This document shows, piece by piece, positions 10,066-21,731 of a DNA stretch of 64,000 nt. A program made the translations under genes and the position numbers. This DNA comes from Grifola frondosa. Lineage: Eukaryota > Basidiomycota > Agaricomycetes > Polyporales > Grifolaceae. The notes below the pieces were generated by a model. That model saw only the letters and a program-made list of their open reading frames with translations. It was not told where the DNA came from and made no database searches. Every line of letters begins with the position of its first letter. Position 1 is the first letter of the stretch. The DNA is taken from positions 868,001 to 932,000 of the forward strand of contig LUGG01000014.1 in assembly GCA_001683735.1 (NCBI GenBank), in the 5' to 3' direction.

Positions 10066-10460
10066 TGTAACAAATTTCCCGATTTGGACATAGACGCCCA
10101 TAGCGCTGGGACGCGTCGCGTTGATCACCTGCGAGATCAGGTGATAGTAGAGGAACGAGTGTCATATTGATGACATTGATTGGTGAGCGGATGAGTAAGG
10201 CTATTGTGGGATAGTAACCATACGTAGCAAACGGACTTTGCTATTTAAGATTGGTTTTTGCTACCTGGAACGTCAGCTGTTCAACTTCGTTGAACATTTG
10301 CTTTCGTTGCCAGGTAAGCTGTTTGTATATTAGTTGTACTTAATATTAACTTCGTTGAACATTTGCTTTCGTTGCCAGCTTTCGCTCACCGAAATCAATC
10401 CGTACAATTCGCAAAACCGGGAGTAAGCCTACTCTGTCGTGGTTTTGGCTATTTGTTACA
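10066..10460 (+). repeat. 3' LTR
   Basis: This 395 bp LTR matches 3073-3473 with a handful of substitutions and several 1-2 bp deletions. One deletion removes CG from the self-priming sequence (AGCTGTTCAA). It is followed by the GTAGG duplication. Confidence 0.92.
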
Positions 10461-10465
10461 GTAGG

Positions 10466-12478
10466 GCATATCAAAGCAGAGTTACAGGCATTGAAAGTTT
10501 ATTGCATAGTGTGCATGTTGATCTTTCACTTGCAGACCCCTAGGCTTTTATGATTAGTGAGCATGCAATGTTTGAGCCTCCAGGCACTTCATCTCCAGCC
10601 AACTGGATGCACACAGCTATGGATGTAAACATGAAGATGGGGCCATCAATGTGAAGCAGGAGTTTCTTTACACAAACTAGTTGAAAGTATGTAGAGACAG
10701 ACTACAGGCCACAGGTATGGGTATTGACAAGTGGCAAAAAAGTGTATTACATTCTCCTATCTCTCGCCTAGAATGGGACAGCAATGGTGATGGCACTGGG
10801 GTCACTACCTGTGGTTAAGTGAGGTTAGCATAGGAAGCATAGGCTGTGTGGATTTCCTTACAGCATGATGGTGCATTAGAAGATCACTGCTTAGTGAATA
10901 CACATTGCTCAACCAGGTACAGATCAGGTAGCTATTGAAGAGATGAAGGAGAAGATGGCAATATTGAAACATAGCCAAGGAGTGTGTTTGGGTGGGGAAT
11001 TCTTGGATATTGTCATTGTTGACATTCTGTGACATGCTTCAGTGCTTGTTTGCAGGGGGCTAGACAATTGATACTTATGCATTGGGTCTCAAATGTGCAG
11101 GTAGTCCATGATTCAACCAACATGGAGGCAGATCCAATCATAGAAGGACAAGGTGAATGGTAGCAGAAAATTATCAGAAAGGTAAGCATGTTAGACCTAT
11201 CTCCTGCTCTGAAGAGGACTGTCTGTTTTTCAGGCCAAAGAGCATAGGCACTATAAATGTGAACAATGTTCAGGTTGTCAAAGTGAAGGGATGAGCCTGC
11301 ACCCAGGCTGATGTCAGGCAGGTCAATGAATTACCAGACTGGCTCTAGAACCAGAAAGTTAATATGTCTTGCATTGAGCTTTGCTGCATTGATTGCTGGG
11401 TGTGAATGGGGGGAGGACACTCCTGAATAATTGTGATGATTGCCCCTCATTTTGAAACTGCATGTTAGCTAGCTGGAAGGATAGCTCTGGGAGCACGGTC
11501 AAGGATGCTTTGGCTGGGTGGGACCAGTATAAGATGAGGGAGGAAGACAGAAATGAAGTCATGGGAGGAAGAGATGAGAATAAGGATGGGAACAGGGATG
11601 GAGAAGGAGGAGGAGGAGGGGAGGGGAGGGGGAGGGGAGGGGGAGGGGGAGGGGGAAAAGACACTAGTGGTAATGCTGGGAGCCAAGACCAGCCATAATT
11701 CTCTGTGAACAATGTTGGGAGATTGAAAGAGGAAGGTTGGATTAGCGACAGCCTTGGGCTGGTTCTTATGCCCAGAGTATGCTTAAGTGATCTCACTTAG
11801 ATATTTAGTTTATCAGGGGGCACCAGACATGGGAGAAATACATGGTAGGTGCAAGGACATTGCACCAGACATTTTTAATCTTTGCAAGCTATAGCTGGCA
11901 TTGGCCATCTGCTGGGGGCAGTGATATTTGCAGCTGATAGCAGTATTTCAGACAGTATGAAGACAATTGTTTTGAGATATGAGTTTTCATTATGGATATG
12001 TCATGATTATTATATAATCCTCTACAATCTTCATATGTTACAACACATGGCTCATAAAGGAATACCAAGCCTGGGATCATGGTAAAAATGTTACACTAGT
12101 GGGCATGGGGCAGCCTCATGAGGGCATTCATGTGAAAATATAACAGGAGAGCACAGATGAGCATAGTCATCTCTCTGAGCTCAGTTTGCCCATGCTCAGT
12201 GAAGCATTGGTTATTGTGCAATGTCAAGCTTGTATGTCACAGGCCACACACTGTCATGCACCAATCTGGATTGATATTCGGACATGGCAATTTCATTGAC
12301 CTGCACTATTCATGCACATGACAGCATGTTGAAGTATGCAAAGAACAGAATAATAGCATGTAATGGACAACATTATAAGCCTTTATTGTCACTTTGATGC
12401 ATCAGCTATTTTTGTCTGTTTGGCTAAAGTCAGGCCCTCTGCATCCATCCTCTTTATTGATACAGACCAAGAACATTA
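10466..12478. other. CpG-depleted region without recognisable gene
   Basis: Only short ORFs with no family resemblance are present. CpG is nearly absent (one in several hundred bases around 12001-12300). It is probably very old transposon sequence. A G-rich tract lies at 11601-11657. Confidence 0.4.
11601..11657 (+). repeat. G-rich tract, potential G-quadruplex
   Basis: About 57 bases of GGAGG units pass into repeated GGGGA and GGGGGA runs, with far more than four runs of at least four G. The encoded proline-rich ORFs on the minus strand are by-products of this composition. Confidence 0.7.
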
Positions 12479-13830
12479 TGACCTGGCACCAATCCCGGAT
12501 GTGATTTGCATGATTGGTGGCCAAGTAAATTTTACAGGTTGAGTTATGCACATTATTGAGTATTAAGAAACTCAGATTATTATCTTAGTGAGGAATCAGT
12601 TAGGAGATTGAGAAGTAAGAGTAGGAGTACCATACCATTGCATTCAATACTAGTGATACTGATGGTGGAGCTGGGTTAGGCAGCATACACACCAAATTAT
12701 GGGCACACCCAAGCTGGATGATGATTTTGTGTCCTTTTCATCAGATCTGGCAATATTTTCAGAAGATATGCAGTTATGGCAACAGAGAGTTTGAGTTTGG
12801 ACAACTTATCCTTCCCAAAATCCTCACTATTGCATGTTCGCTTATGTATGAAAGATCATCATTATTTTGTATGTGTCATATTCAGCATTGCCCATTGTCT
12901 GTTATCACTGCAGATTGTATCCACTGACCAGCATGGTACTGCATCATGATTCCCAGTAGCTCTTTATATGAACACCCCCTCTCCCAGTCCATTTTTTATG
13001 AGGACTTATGTGATCTGGAGCAGAAGGAAGAGACAGTCACAAAGCCAGAGGAGCATAGTAATAAAGAATTGAAGGATGATCTTTATGATCCTCCCTCAAA
13101 GCCAGTAAGCAAGGACCCTAGAGAAACAAGAGCATGGCAGGAAAAGATGTATCAAGATAGTTCAAATTAGGACAAAGGTTACCTCACCAGGATAATGTAT
13201 CCTTGCAAATCTCCATGATGAAAAAGTTAGTGAAGAAGAAGACTATCAAAGACAGTTCAGGATGATTTGGAAATGTACAAAAATCTGTATATTCCAAATC
13301 GGGAGTATCAACTTGTGAACATCATATTAATTGCACATATATATTGACAGCACATTACATTTCAATGAAACAAGTCTCTGACACACTTCCATCATGTCTA
13401 ACACACTTTATCCTCAAGTATTGTCTATTGCAGTCTGCTTAGTTCAAAGTTGCCCTCACATTTCCATCCTGATACTCTGAGAGGATTGAGGACACTATGA
13501 TCTTGCACCACTCCTGGGCCCGATTCGAATCATGGACTTTTATGTCAACTTTGTTGGGAAGGTGTCATGTGTGATTGAATATCAAACCAGCCACATAATT
13601 GTCATGATCAAGCATGAAACAACAGAGTAAAAAGTTAGATTAGCAGTGCCATATGAGCTGGTGCACTACAGATGGTGGGGATGGTGGACTTGGGCAGCCC
13701 AGACAGTGCACTGAATGGTGGGAGCTTTGAAGCTAGATAACGACTATGTCATATTCCAACCAAACACAGTCATTTTCCCAGGAGACATTCAATTGTGGCA
13801 GCAGCAGTTGCAGGGAGTCTAGAGATATTC
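12479..13830 (+). pseudogene. Two decayed tandem copies of an unknown domain
   Basis: Two plus-strand stretches read alike. DLAPIPDVICMIGGQVNFTG (about 12480) with KLDDDFVSFSSDLAIFSEDMQLWQQ (about 12710) parallels DLAPLLGPIRIMDFYVNFVG (about 13500) with KLDNDYVIFQPNTVIFPGDIQLWQQ (about 13731). They look like duplicated copies of one protein region of unknown function, broken by stops and partly overlapped by the start of the LTR-like repeat. Confidence 0.35.
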
Positions 13831-15130
13831 AAAAGGGTTAAGGTCATGATGTGTCACAACTTATCTCCTTCCTTTCCCTTCCTTATCCATCATATTCATC
13901 TCCCATTGTGTATCACACTTCACTCAGTTTGCCTTTTGTAATTTGGATTGTGTCAGCAAAGACATACTGTGATCATTTCTGCTTAGTTGAGCAGACTTAT
14001 GACTCTTTGCCGATGAATATCCTAGAATATCCTGGAAGGACAAAAGGCCCTGAAATTTCCCAGAAGATTATAGTCTTAAAAGAAGACTTTAATCAAAAAT
14101 TCCCCTTCCAAATTATTCTGGAATAATACAGAAACTTGGAAAACCTGCTAGAATATTTTAGTAGACTCCAAAGTATCACAGAATTATGAAGAACACCCTA
14201 GGAACTCATAAAATCTGGGAGAATTCTCCAGAAGCAGATAGACCTGTATAGAATGCACTAGCAGTCAAGGAAGCTTCCAGCAACTTCCAAATGTGATTCA
14301 TCAGCAGAAAAATTGGTGGATTGGTAAGCATTTGGGGTGGATTAGTCAGTTATAGAATAGAACTTTCCAAAAACATTCTGTAGACTATATAAGCTGGAGC
14401 AAACAAGGAGCCCAGGGATCTGATAATCCTTTTTTATTATCAAAAAAAATCACCTCCAAAGCTCTCATTCCTCAGCCAACCTTAGCTTTGAATCAGATTT
14501 TCTTTCTCTGATTTTGAGGCCCACTTAAGTGTGTGGTCTAGGCTTACCTGTTTGTGAAGTATTCTCTGAATTGTCAACTGTTCAGGCAAGAGATTCTGGA
14601 AGCACAAGTTCAGGCAGAAAATATTGGACCTTTATTAGGACAGTGGAGTAATCCTGTCACAAAAGGGGGCATACCACTTCCCTAAATTGTTAACTGTCCA
14701 GGCAAGAGATTTTGGAAGCACAAGGTTAGATAGGAAGATTGGTAGACTTTTGTTAGGACAGTGAAGGTAATCCTGTCATAAAGGACATTAGGTACACACT
14801 GTCAGTTTAAGAAATTGGTTGTTTGTATTAGGTTTTGGGAAGTCCATCTTGTAAGTGATTACAAAGTATAAATCTCTGGAAAGAAGTTCAGGAGCATTCC
14901 TAATCAGCAAGCAGAATCAGTATTAAAGTCAAAGTACTGCAAGAAGGCAGTAACTTTGAAAAGAAGTTGGAAGCTTACTAACAAGGTAGACTATTTGAGT
15001 CTAGCCTAGTCTTTTTCTTATTCCCCACAGATATACTGCGAGTAACCAAGTACTGTAGGATACTTCACAGAGTATTTTTGAAGTCTCCTGTGATATAGTG
15101 TGTCTTCATGCAACTGAACTCAACTGAGCC
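12946..15130 (+). repeat. LTR-like dispersed repeat, old CpG-poor copy
   Basis: It aligns in order with 47047-48720. Shared parts are a short ORF beginning MIPSSSLYEHPLSQ, a TCCAGAA-rich block, a GGTGGATTGGTAAGCA stretch, a TATATAAG box (14386-14393), and two subrepeats of about 110 bp (GCAAGAGATTYTGGAAGCACAAG ... TTAGGACAG ... CCTGTC). It ends at ACTGAGCCTCT. Where the young copy reads CTGTCGCA this one reads CTGTCACA and CTGTCATA. The promoter-like box and size suggest an LTR plus the end of a retroelement, but termini and target duplication are not certain. Confidence 0.55.
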
Positions 15131-15179
15131 TCTATTAAGCCAATAACAAATGATTTGACCTTTCCTCTCTGAGTAGATG

Positions 15180-18100
15180 TGCTCACACATGTGGATGCAT
15201 GCTTTGCAGGCTCTCTATGCATTAAGGAGAAAAGGTTCAAGCTCTGGTGAGAGTGTGAAAAGGACTGGTAGATGAGCCATTAAAGGGTCCAGTTTGCTGC
15301 AAGACACTGGATCAGCCTTGTTGACCTTCATGTTGACATATTCTAGTCTGAAATGGATATTGAGAGACATACTAAGCACCTCTGTGTATTGAATGAACTT
15401 ATTTGCTTGAAATTTTTAGCTATGGCCATGTGTGACTACACCAATGACACCAAAGTTGTTGTCATGCACAAGGATATCAAAGTCTCTATATCCTACTACT
15501 CAATGAATTCACTGCAAACTCAACTACAATTATCTCTGCCCAATTGATATCATGTCTGTGTGTCTTTCACTAGGCAGTAGAGAGGCTTCATCACCATGTG
15601 GCCCATCTGTCATCTATGATAACATCAATATTCCAGTTTGTCAAGGTGTCAACCCAGATGCCAATATCCTTAAGCAGTCCACAGAGTGTGAGCAAGTGCT
15701 GCACCCCAGACACTTCAAGGGTCTAAAGCCAGCAGATGAGATCAGAGATCATCGAGCGAGGGGAATATCAAGGTGCATGCTTGTTTAAAAATGAGGTGAT
15801 GAAGGTGCAGAGGTTTGTAAGATAACTGTGATCTCAGGGTTAAATGAAGGTAATGTGGGATAGTGTGCCATTGATGAACATTGCATTCTTCTGTGAGACT
15901 TGCCCATTTTGAGCTTTCTCCAGAAATGCAGTAAGTTTCACAATGTACTTCTGATATTTAGCTTCCAGTAGTGAAACTGTCCTGTTTCACAGACCCCAAA
16001 GAAAACTGATGTATATAGCCTCAAACACATAGTTCTTGCACCTTGTCTGGTGCAAAGATATCATCCAGACCATAGCTGTATATAAATGTATGTGGTGGGT
16101 CCCCAACACCTATTTGAAACCAAAAGTTGAATAGGTCACCAACTCATTTCCAGTTCGGACCAATCTTATGAGCCTTGAGAACATCAACTACCATATTCAT
16201 GGGTCCACCTTGTATGCCTACTCCCAACATGATTCCAAATGGTACAACATGGTCAATGTAGAAAATGCCCTCCTTGCATTGAATCACAAGGAATGCCTTG
16301 TGTGCCAGGAAGATGGTAGATTGTGGAAAGTGAAGTTAATATCGAGGGAGGCTGCTTGCATGCCCAAAGATGCAGCTGCAACCTGAACACATTTCATAAT
16401 TAGAGATGTCATGTGTATGCATTGAGAACAGGATGGCAGATTGCACATCTGCAACATAGTGGCACGATGATAGGCATATGTCTGCAATAGAGAGATAAGA
16501 ATAAGATGAGATGGCAGATGCACATCCATGATATGATGGCAGATACACATTCACTAGATAGCAGGCACACATGGACAGCAGATGCATGTCTGATGCAGCA
16601 GCAGATACTCACTCGAGATCACAGATGCATGTCTCCCTGACAGTTTGCTAGTATCTGTCCACCCAACTGGATGTAGAACAAAAATCTTCACTATAATTTT
16701 CACAACTTGTGTGGCTGTGCCCCATTTGGTGAAAAAGTTGTCAGAGTTAATTTGACTAGATGGAAACATTGTTTTTGTCTTCATATGAGCAGTTTTGCAT
16801 AAGCCTCCATTTTTCTGTGGAGCCAGATTTCTCTACAATGGCAAGAGGGAATGAGATGAAAGGGATGCCAAGAATTTGCTTGACTTCTGTGCAAGTGTAT
16901 GGACCTATCATTCTTCCAAGAGTGACTTGTTCATTAATGTAAGATTTTATAAAATCAAGGTGCTTGATGCCGAACTTGTGATTTGGAGGCATGAAGGTTC
17001 TTGATAGGATCAAAATTACTGATTGAAAAATCATAGCATAGTGTATTTGGGAGAGTGAAATATCTGTCAAGAAGTGCAAGATCATAGAGTGTTAACTCAA
17101 AAGTGTCTGCATTGTATGGGGTAATAATGCAATTGTGCTCAAAGGCACCACTTATCACCACCATGATGATTGGTGAAGCCACAGAAATAATAGGTATGTT
17201 CTGCAGGCCCTGGGCAGTAGTTTAATCTGTATGGGGTGTATCTGGAAACATTTCATCCAATGCAGACTTCCTTCCAGGAGGTGGTGGTAATGAGTTTCTT
17301 ATTGGACCAGGTGCAGAAAATGGGCCAACCATCTGGAAGGATGGTCTTCACACACTTGGAGGCTTAGTGCTGATGTTGTCATAGCTTAGTTTCATCTATT
17401 TCAGCTTTTTAGATATTTTAACATGAGTTTTGCAGATAATGACATGATCTTAATTAAAATTAATAGCTAAGATGTATATATGTATTTGAATGTAACACCA
17501 CCATTTGCATAATTATCTTAAATATGTTTCAATTTCAGTTACATTGGTATAAAAAAAAAACCGACTAAAAAGTTGAACTTTGCAATTGGCTTTTTGGCCA
17601 TATCTCCATCAATACAAGGTATAACATTTTGATATATGGCAAGATTATGCAGCTATATATAGGCTACAAAATAATGTAAGATCACTATAATATCTGAAAA
17701 GTGCACAAGTTATGAGTCATATATCATTTAAGCTTAACTTAGCTGCAGCAACACTAGTCTGTGCTTCATCACCTATGCCAGCAGTGTTGCCACCTTGCCC
17801 AGGCTCATCAATCTTGCCATTGATTTCATCATAATTCACTAATACCCTCAGCAATTCCTCATTTTCATCTACTTCTTCTCCTAGCACCCTCTTCTTGGCT
17901 CAGACTTTGTTTCTGGCTTCATGCCTCATGTTCTCATGAATCTGGCTTGATCCAGGTCCATTAAGGCTGAAAGCATGCAAGTTATTACCTCTAATGTCAT
18001 CTGGGTGTCCGATACAGGCCATCTATGTAAATTGGAGTTAATCAAATAAGTGGAGGCTTCATAGTAAAAGAATTCCTCAAGGGTGAAATGCAGGAAAGAT

Positions 18101-18570
18101 GAGAAGTGGAGGCATGCAGGATGTGTTGTCATACACCAAACATGGTTGGTACCTGGACAGGGCCAAAATAACCATCTTTGGCAACCAAGTCAACTGAGTG
18201 CCATAATATGCACAGCACATCAAGGTCATCATTGGGATCAAGTTTAGACATTATTAATCATGTCAAACCTCCACCCAATCAACACATGCCATGGTGTCCC
18301 ATGATAATTGATCCCTGGTTCCCCATCCTATTATACGACACACTCACCATTGAATTCGACCTTATGCCACTGTCTGGATTTGTACACCTTATGGACTGGT
18401 TCAAAATCACATTCATGGGCCATGTTGACCACATCATCCAGTGTCAGGAGATATAAATATTTCTTGCCCTTTCTCACATCAATGGCACCTGCACCATCAG
18501 TTTTGCAGTACGATATGAGTACATTCAGTATTCACTCATCTCCTATGCAATGACCTGATGTATATACTCT
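15180..18570 (-). pseudogene. DIRS-like retrotransposon (RT and RNase H), decayed
   Basis: The minus strand reads, from high to low coordinates, an N-terminal region (VCVV junction, NDDLDVL, NLHRWPVSDTQMTLEVIT, LDQARFMRT), then an RT: FIKSYINEQVTLGRMIGPYT, EKWRLMQNCSYED, KWGTATQVVKI, MQAASLDINFTFHNLP, and near 16070-16110 the YSYGLDDIFAP box. RNase H-like blocks follow (IGIWVDTL.., DDRWATW, HRHDINWAEIIVVEFA) and finally ADPVSCSKLDPL near 15300. This order is that of the tyrosine-recombinase (DIRS/Ngaro) retrotransposons common in basidiomycetes. Many stops are present, CpG is nearly absent and no recombinase part was found. Confidence 0.7.
16430..16630. repeat. Degenerate GCAGATGCACAT simple repeat
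   Basis: Imperfect units of the type GGCAGATGCACAT(CC)ATGATA recur about eight times and interrupt the DIRS-like RT frame. Confidence 0.55.
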
Positions 18571-19194
18571 ATGTGCTGTCAGTTCAGATAATGACATGAC
18601 GAAGCCAGAATCCATTATTTACCCTCTTCACCCACTTGTGAACAATGACAATCATTGCTAAACCAAGTGGGATAAAATGGGAAAGCATGGAGGATTATGA
18701 GGAAAAGGAGTGTGGGAAAGAATCAGGTGCAGGAGAGTCAGGAGACAAGGAGTTGGACATAGTGGAACATCATGAAAATGGAAAGAAGAAGATCAGGTTA
18801 GCAAATTCTGAAAGAGACTGGAAGAAAGACAGAGTCTTGAAAAGTCAGTACAGTCTTTGAAAAGAGAAGCATGCCAATGATCACAGGGATACACAGTCAC
18901 AAGCCACCTGAGGTGATGTAGAACAGCCTCCAGGAGACTCACAGCCCTAAAATCATAGACCATATGCTTCTCAAAGTGGCAGACTAACTCCCCCAGATTT
19001 GTAAGGGCCCTATCCTAGATTTATCATCAGCAAAAAGTCGCCCATACGATATCTACTGCGGGTGCTCCCCAGCATTCCCCAATCCAGCAGTCGATGCCAT
19101 GAGGCTACCAGACGTCGCGCACTTGCCGGAGCTTACCAGCGACTGGCGGAGTCCGGCGTGTAGCATACGAGCGACTATAAGCAGCTACGTACTG
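18571..19194. other. Boundary of CpG-poor compartment, no clear gene
   Basis: A 71-codon lysine/glutamate-rich ORF (18645-18860) has no recognisable family. CpG content rises sharply at about 19030, marking the edge of the old compartment. Confidence 0.35.
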
Positions 19195-19320
19195 TAGAGT
19201 TCTGGTAGCATATTGTATTCCACTGCATTTGCTCAGTAGAGCTCCTGTAATATATTTTATTGCACTACATCCACTCTGTAGAGTTCCTGTAATACATTTT
19301 ATTCCATTCTATTCGCTCTC
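19195..19320. repeat. Three 42 bp tandem repeats
   Basis: Units 19195-19236, 19237-19278 and 19279-19320 each begin TAGAG(T/C)TCCTG-like and contain TATT-TATTSCA. The preceding CTATAAGCAGC could be a TATA box, so this may be part of an LTR. Confidence 0.75.
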
Positions 19321-19329
19321 CAAGTTCGC

Positions 19330-20950
19330 TGCTCGGAAAAATTATACATTAAATACGGAAATATGCATATTTGCAACGCTGTGAAATATTCATTCTCGTG
19401 TGCGTGCTCGTCTCCCAGCTCTTCCTCTAGTTCATCTTTATCTTCATCATCCTCATCCTTGCCTTCGTCTGCGTCCTCTCTACCTCGTCCATATTCTTGG
19501 CCTCTCCCCCAGGATTTTCGCCATCGCCGTCTTCCTCGATATCCATCTTTGCGTCCACTTCCTCGTGTTCCCCAGAGTTCCTGGGGCTTGCCGCTGTTGA
19601 GTAAACACTTTCGGATTGATGTGGCAGGTGAGGGTATGGACTACAAGTTCAATGTCAATTGCCCCTAGCACAGAATCATGCCCACCCTCACCACCACTTC
19701 CCCGCACGCAGCCTTTTTGGTCTTGCAGCAGTATCCGTGTGGTTCACCTCAGAACGATGGAGGTTCTCTCGTCACAATGGTCAGAAATGGCTTGCGGACG
19801 TGCTCTCAGAGACCAAGGTGAGGGTATACTCGATGCCTGGAATCAAGTGGCTGGTCTACGAGCCGCGCGCCTGGGCATGGGGCGTCTCGCATTGGGGTCG
19901 GCGACAGTGGTGCCAGGCGAGCAACAGTCTCACAAACATGAGCAGCTGCACCCTGACTCGTCTAAGTGCATTCGGGCCGAGCAACAAGAAGCTGGATAAG
20001 AATGAGAACAGGCAGCCTTCAACCCCTGCTTGCATAAGCCCTGAACATAGTTCTCCCTTTAGACAGCGCATGTTGGACATCGGGCTCCTGCGTCCTATCT
20101 CAGAGATATGCACGTCCACTGTTACGACATCGCTCACCGGTGCGGTCAATTTCAGCGAGTGCCGGTGCAGGAGGCGATCGTGGTGGGGCGCCGAGGACAT
20201 TGACATTGATGACATCAATCTCGTCAGCGCATTCCTCGCTCTGGGGCATTGGTTCCTGGAGCAAAAGCTCTTCGCAGTGCACAACACCATGGTGAGGAGT
20301 TGACGAAGCATTCGCATGAACCTCTACGTCGCCTCCGTTTGTTTTGATACCCCGACAGGACATGCCCAAGCGCAACACCGAACACGCGCTGCCTGGACGC
20401 TGGTAACACTCAGCATTGGAATGCCTGTTGAATGGTTGCTCAGGTCGAGCTTCCCCGTCGGCGGCATAAAAATCCCTTGTGGATTCAGATGCCGCCCGAG
20501 GGGTGCTCGGAGAATTGGGAGTGGAGCACGAGTGGTTGTCTCATCTGAACGACAGGTGCATGGGAAGCAGCATGAGATGGCTCTATGACGTACCGGTGGT
20601 CTATCTCTCCCCAGGAAAACTGCTCCAGCCTGAGCCTGATGGTTGAGAGCTCTCCCATCCCGTAGGGATGGGCAAGAAGTATTGCTGTGGGACGAGACAT
20701 GGGGCTTGCTGGAATGCCCTCCGGGGACTGAGATCTATGGCTGTTTTTCGCTGTTGCAGAGTCCGGAGCAGCTGTGTATGCAGGTGGGAGGTCCTCCACG
20801 AGGGGATAATTTGTTGCTGTTGCAGGTGGTGGTCCCGCGGGAAGATATTCTAGCGGAGGTGTTGGCGAATCTGTGCGCTGTGAGACAGGCTCTGCAGTGA
20901 TAGAATTTCTGATTGATGGTGAGGTACCTTCGGTGGCACGGTGAGCAGCA
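19330..20950 (-). pseudogene. Unidentified minus-strand gene, Pro-rich to acidic
   Basis: Read on the minus strand, a continuous frame from about 20930 is rich in Pro and Thr and carries EDLPPAYTAAP, a PPxY-like motif, then HPYGMGELSTIRLRLEQFSWGE. A second frame (about 20460-20130) is acidic (DVEVHANASSTPHH, EECADEIDVINVNV) and ends at a possible intron (GTGAGC ... ATAG near 20150). Near 19500-19380 runs of Asp/Glu (DGDGENPGGEAKNMDE, DEDDEDKDELEEELGDE) occur in two frames. I take it as one broken multi-exon gene. The PPAY tail resembles cytoplasmic tails of fungal membrane proteins, but no membrane segment or start codon is visible. Confidence 0.3.
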
Positions 20951-21480
20951 ATTAATGTTTAAGTACTACTCGCAATGTGAAGGACGCGATTGTCCGCCAC
21001 TTTAGGATTTGAATACTTCGAAGTAGTGGCGGAGTTCGAACCGTGCCTACAAAGGAGCGCGACATGTCTTTGTCGTGTCTCAACATCTCTTGACTCGTAC
21101 TCTATGTTCTTTCTCATCTCTTATTTTATTTCTGCCAGTTTGTCTACCCCGGGCCCTACATTCACACATTAATGAGTACCATTTGTATATCAATATTCCC
21201 CAACTGTTAACTAAATTGTCCCATACTTCCCGGAGCTGAGAAGGTGACTATATGCACATTTTTATTGTGCTATTATACTTATATCCTTACAAATATTTCT
21301 CAGCCGCTCACTACAAGTACTTGCTAGTGAGGGTTAGTTCGCAGGACAGAGTATTCGTAGTTACTATGCCATGTATACCGTATTTAAATTATTGATTGCA
21401 CAGTATTTACTGAGTAAATGAATATCAGTTGATCATAGCAGTGCTTGCTTTAGATAAGATAATAGCTAATCTTACCAGAT
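20951..21480. other. Intergenic, one strong hairpin
   Basis: No gene is recognised. CCGCCACT (20996-21003) pairs with AGTGGCGG (21026-21033) around a CTTCGAAG palindrome. The rest is AT-rich. Confidence 0.4.
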
Positions 21481-21546
21481 ATTGGTACCGGGTTGCCCGT
21501 ATCTTATCGGCGTTGGCCGTAAGCACCCTTTGACCGGGCAGTATCT

Positions 21547-21592
21547 GACCTGCATTGGCCGTGAGCGCCCGAGTTCACGGCCAACGCAGGTC
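21547..21592. repeat. 18 bp inverted repeat with 10 nt loop
   Basis: GACCTGCATTGGCCGTGA (21547-21564) pairs with TCACGGCCAACGCAGGTC (21575-21592) with one mismatch, which is a CpG-to-TpG type change. A wider GTATCTTATCGGC inversion brackets it (21498 onward and to about 21609). It could be a small foldback element directly upstream of the truncated retrotransposon. Confidence 0.65.
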
Positions 21593-21731
21593 GATGCCGA
21601 TAAGATACTATCAGATGAGCACCCTAATCTGGTAATATCCTATCGGACCGGCACCAGGATCTTGGCAGGTCTGGTAGTGGCTGCCGTTCTGGTAAGACTT
21701 GGCAGTAGGGAGGGGATCGGTGCAAGCAACC

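Larger units (their letters stand above)
3073..10460 (+). mobile_element. Ty3/gypsy chromovirus, full length but frameshifted
   Basis: This 7.4 kb LTR retrotransposon is flanked by a perfect 5 bp target duplication (GTAGG at 3068-3072 and 10461-10465). The LTR termini are inverted (TGTAACAAAT ... ATTTGTTACA). The order is LTR, extra ORF, small membrane ORF, coiled-coil and core Gag with zinc knuckle, protease, reverse transcriptase, RNase H, integrase, chromodomain, purine tract, LTR. Integrase lying after RNase H together with the chromodomain places it among the chromoviruses. Many 1-bp frameshifts break pol, so it is inactive as written. It is CpG-rich inside CpG-poor flanks, so it is younger than they are. 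Confidence 0.93.

Noticed and set aside
11359..11796. Proline-rich minus-strand ORF of 145 codons
   Set aside because: Its proline run is produced by the G-rich tract on the plus strand.
15353..16386. Plus-strand ORFs at 15353, 15552 and 16168
   Set aside because: The minus strand carries consecutive RT and RNase H blocks of a DIRS-like element across the same interval.
20996..21060. tRNA-like sequence (GGAGTTCGAACC beside a hairpin)
   Set aside because: It resembles a T-arm, but no A box, anticodon stem or acceptor pairing could be laid out.
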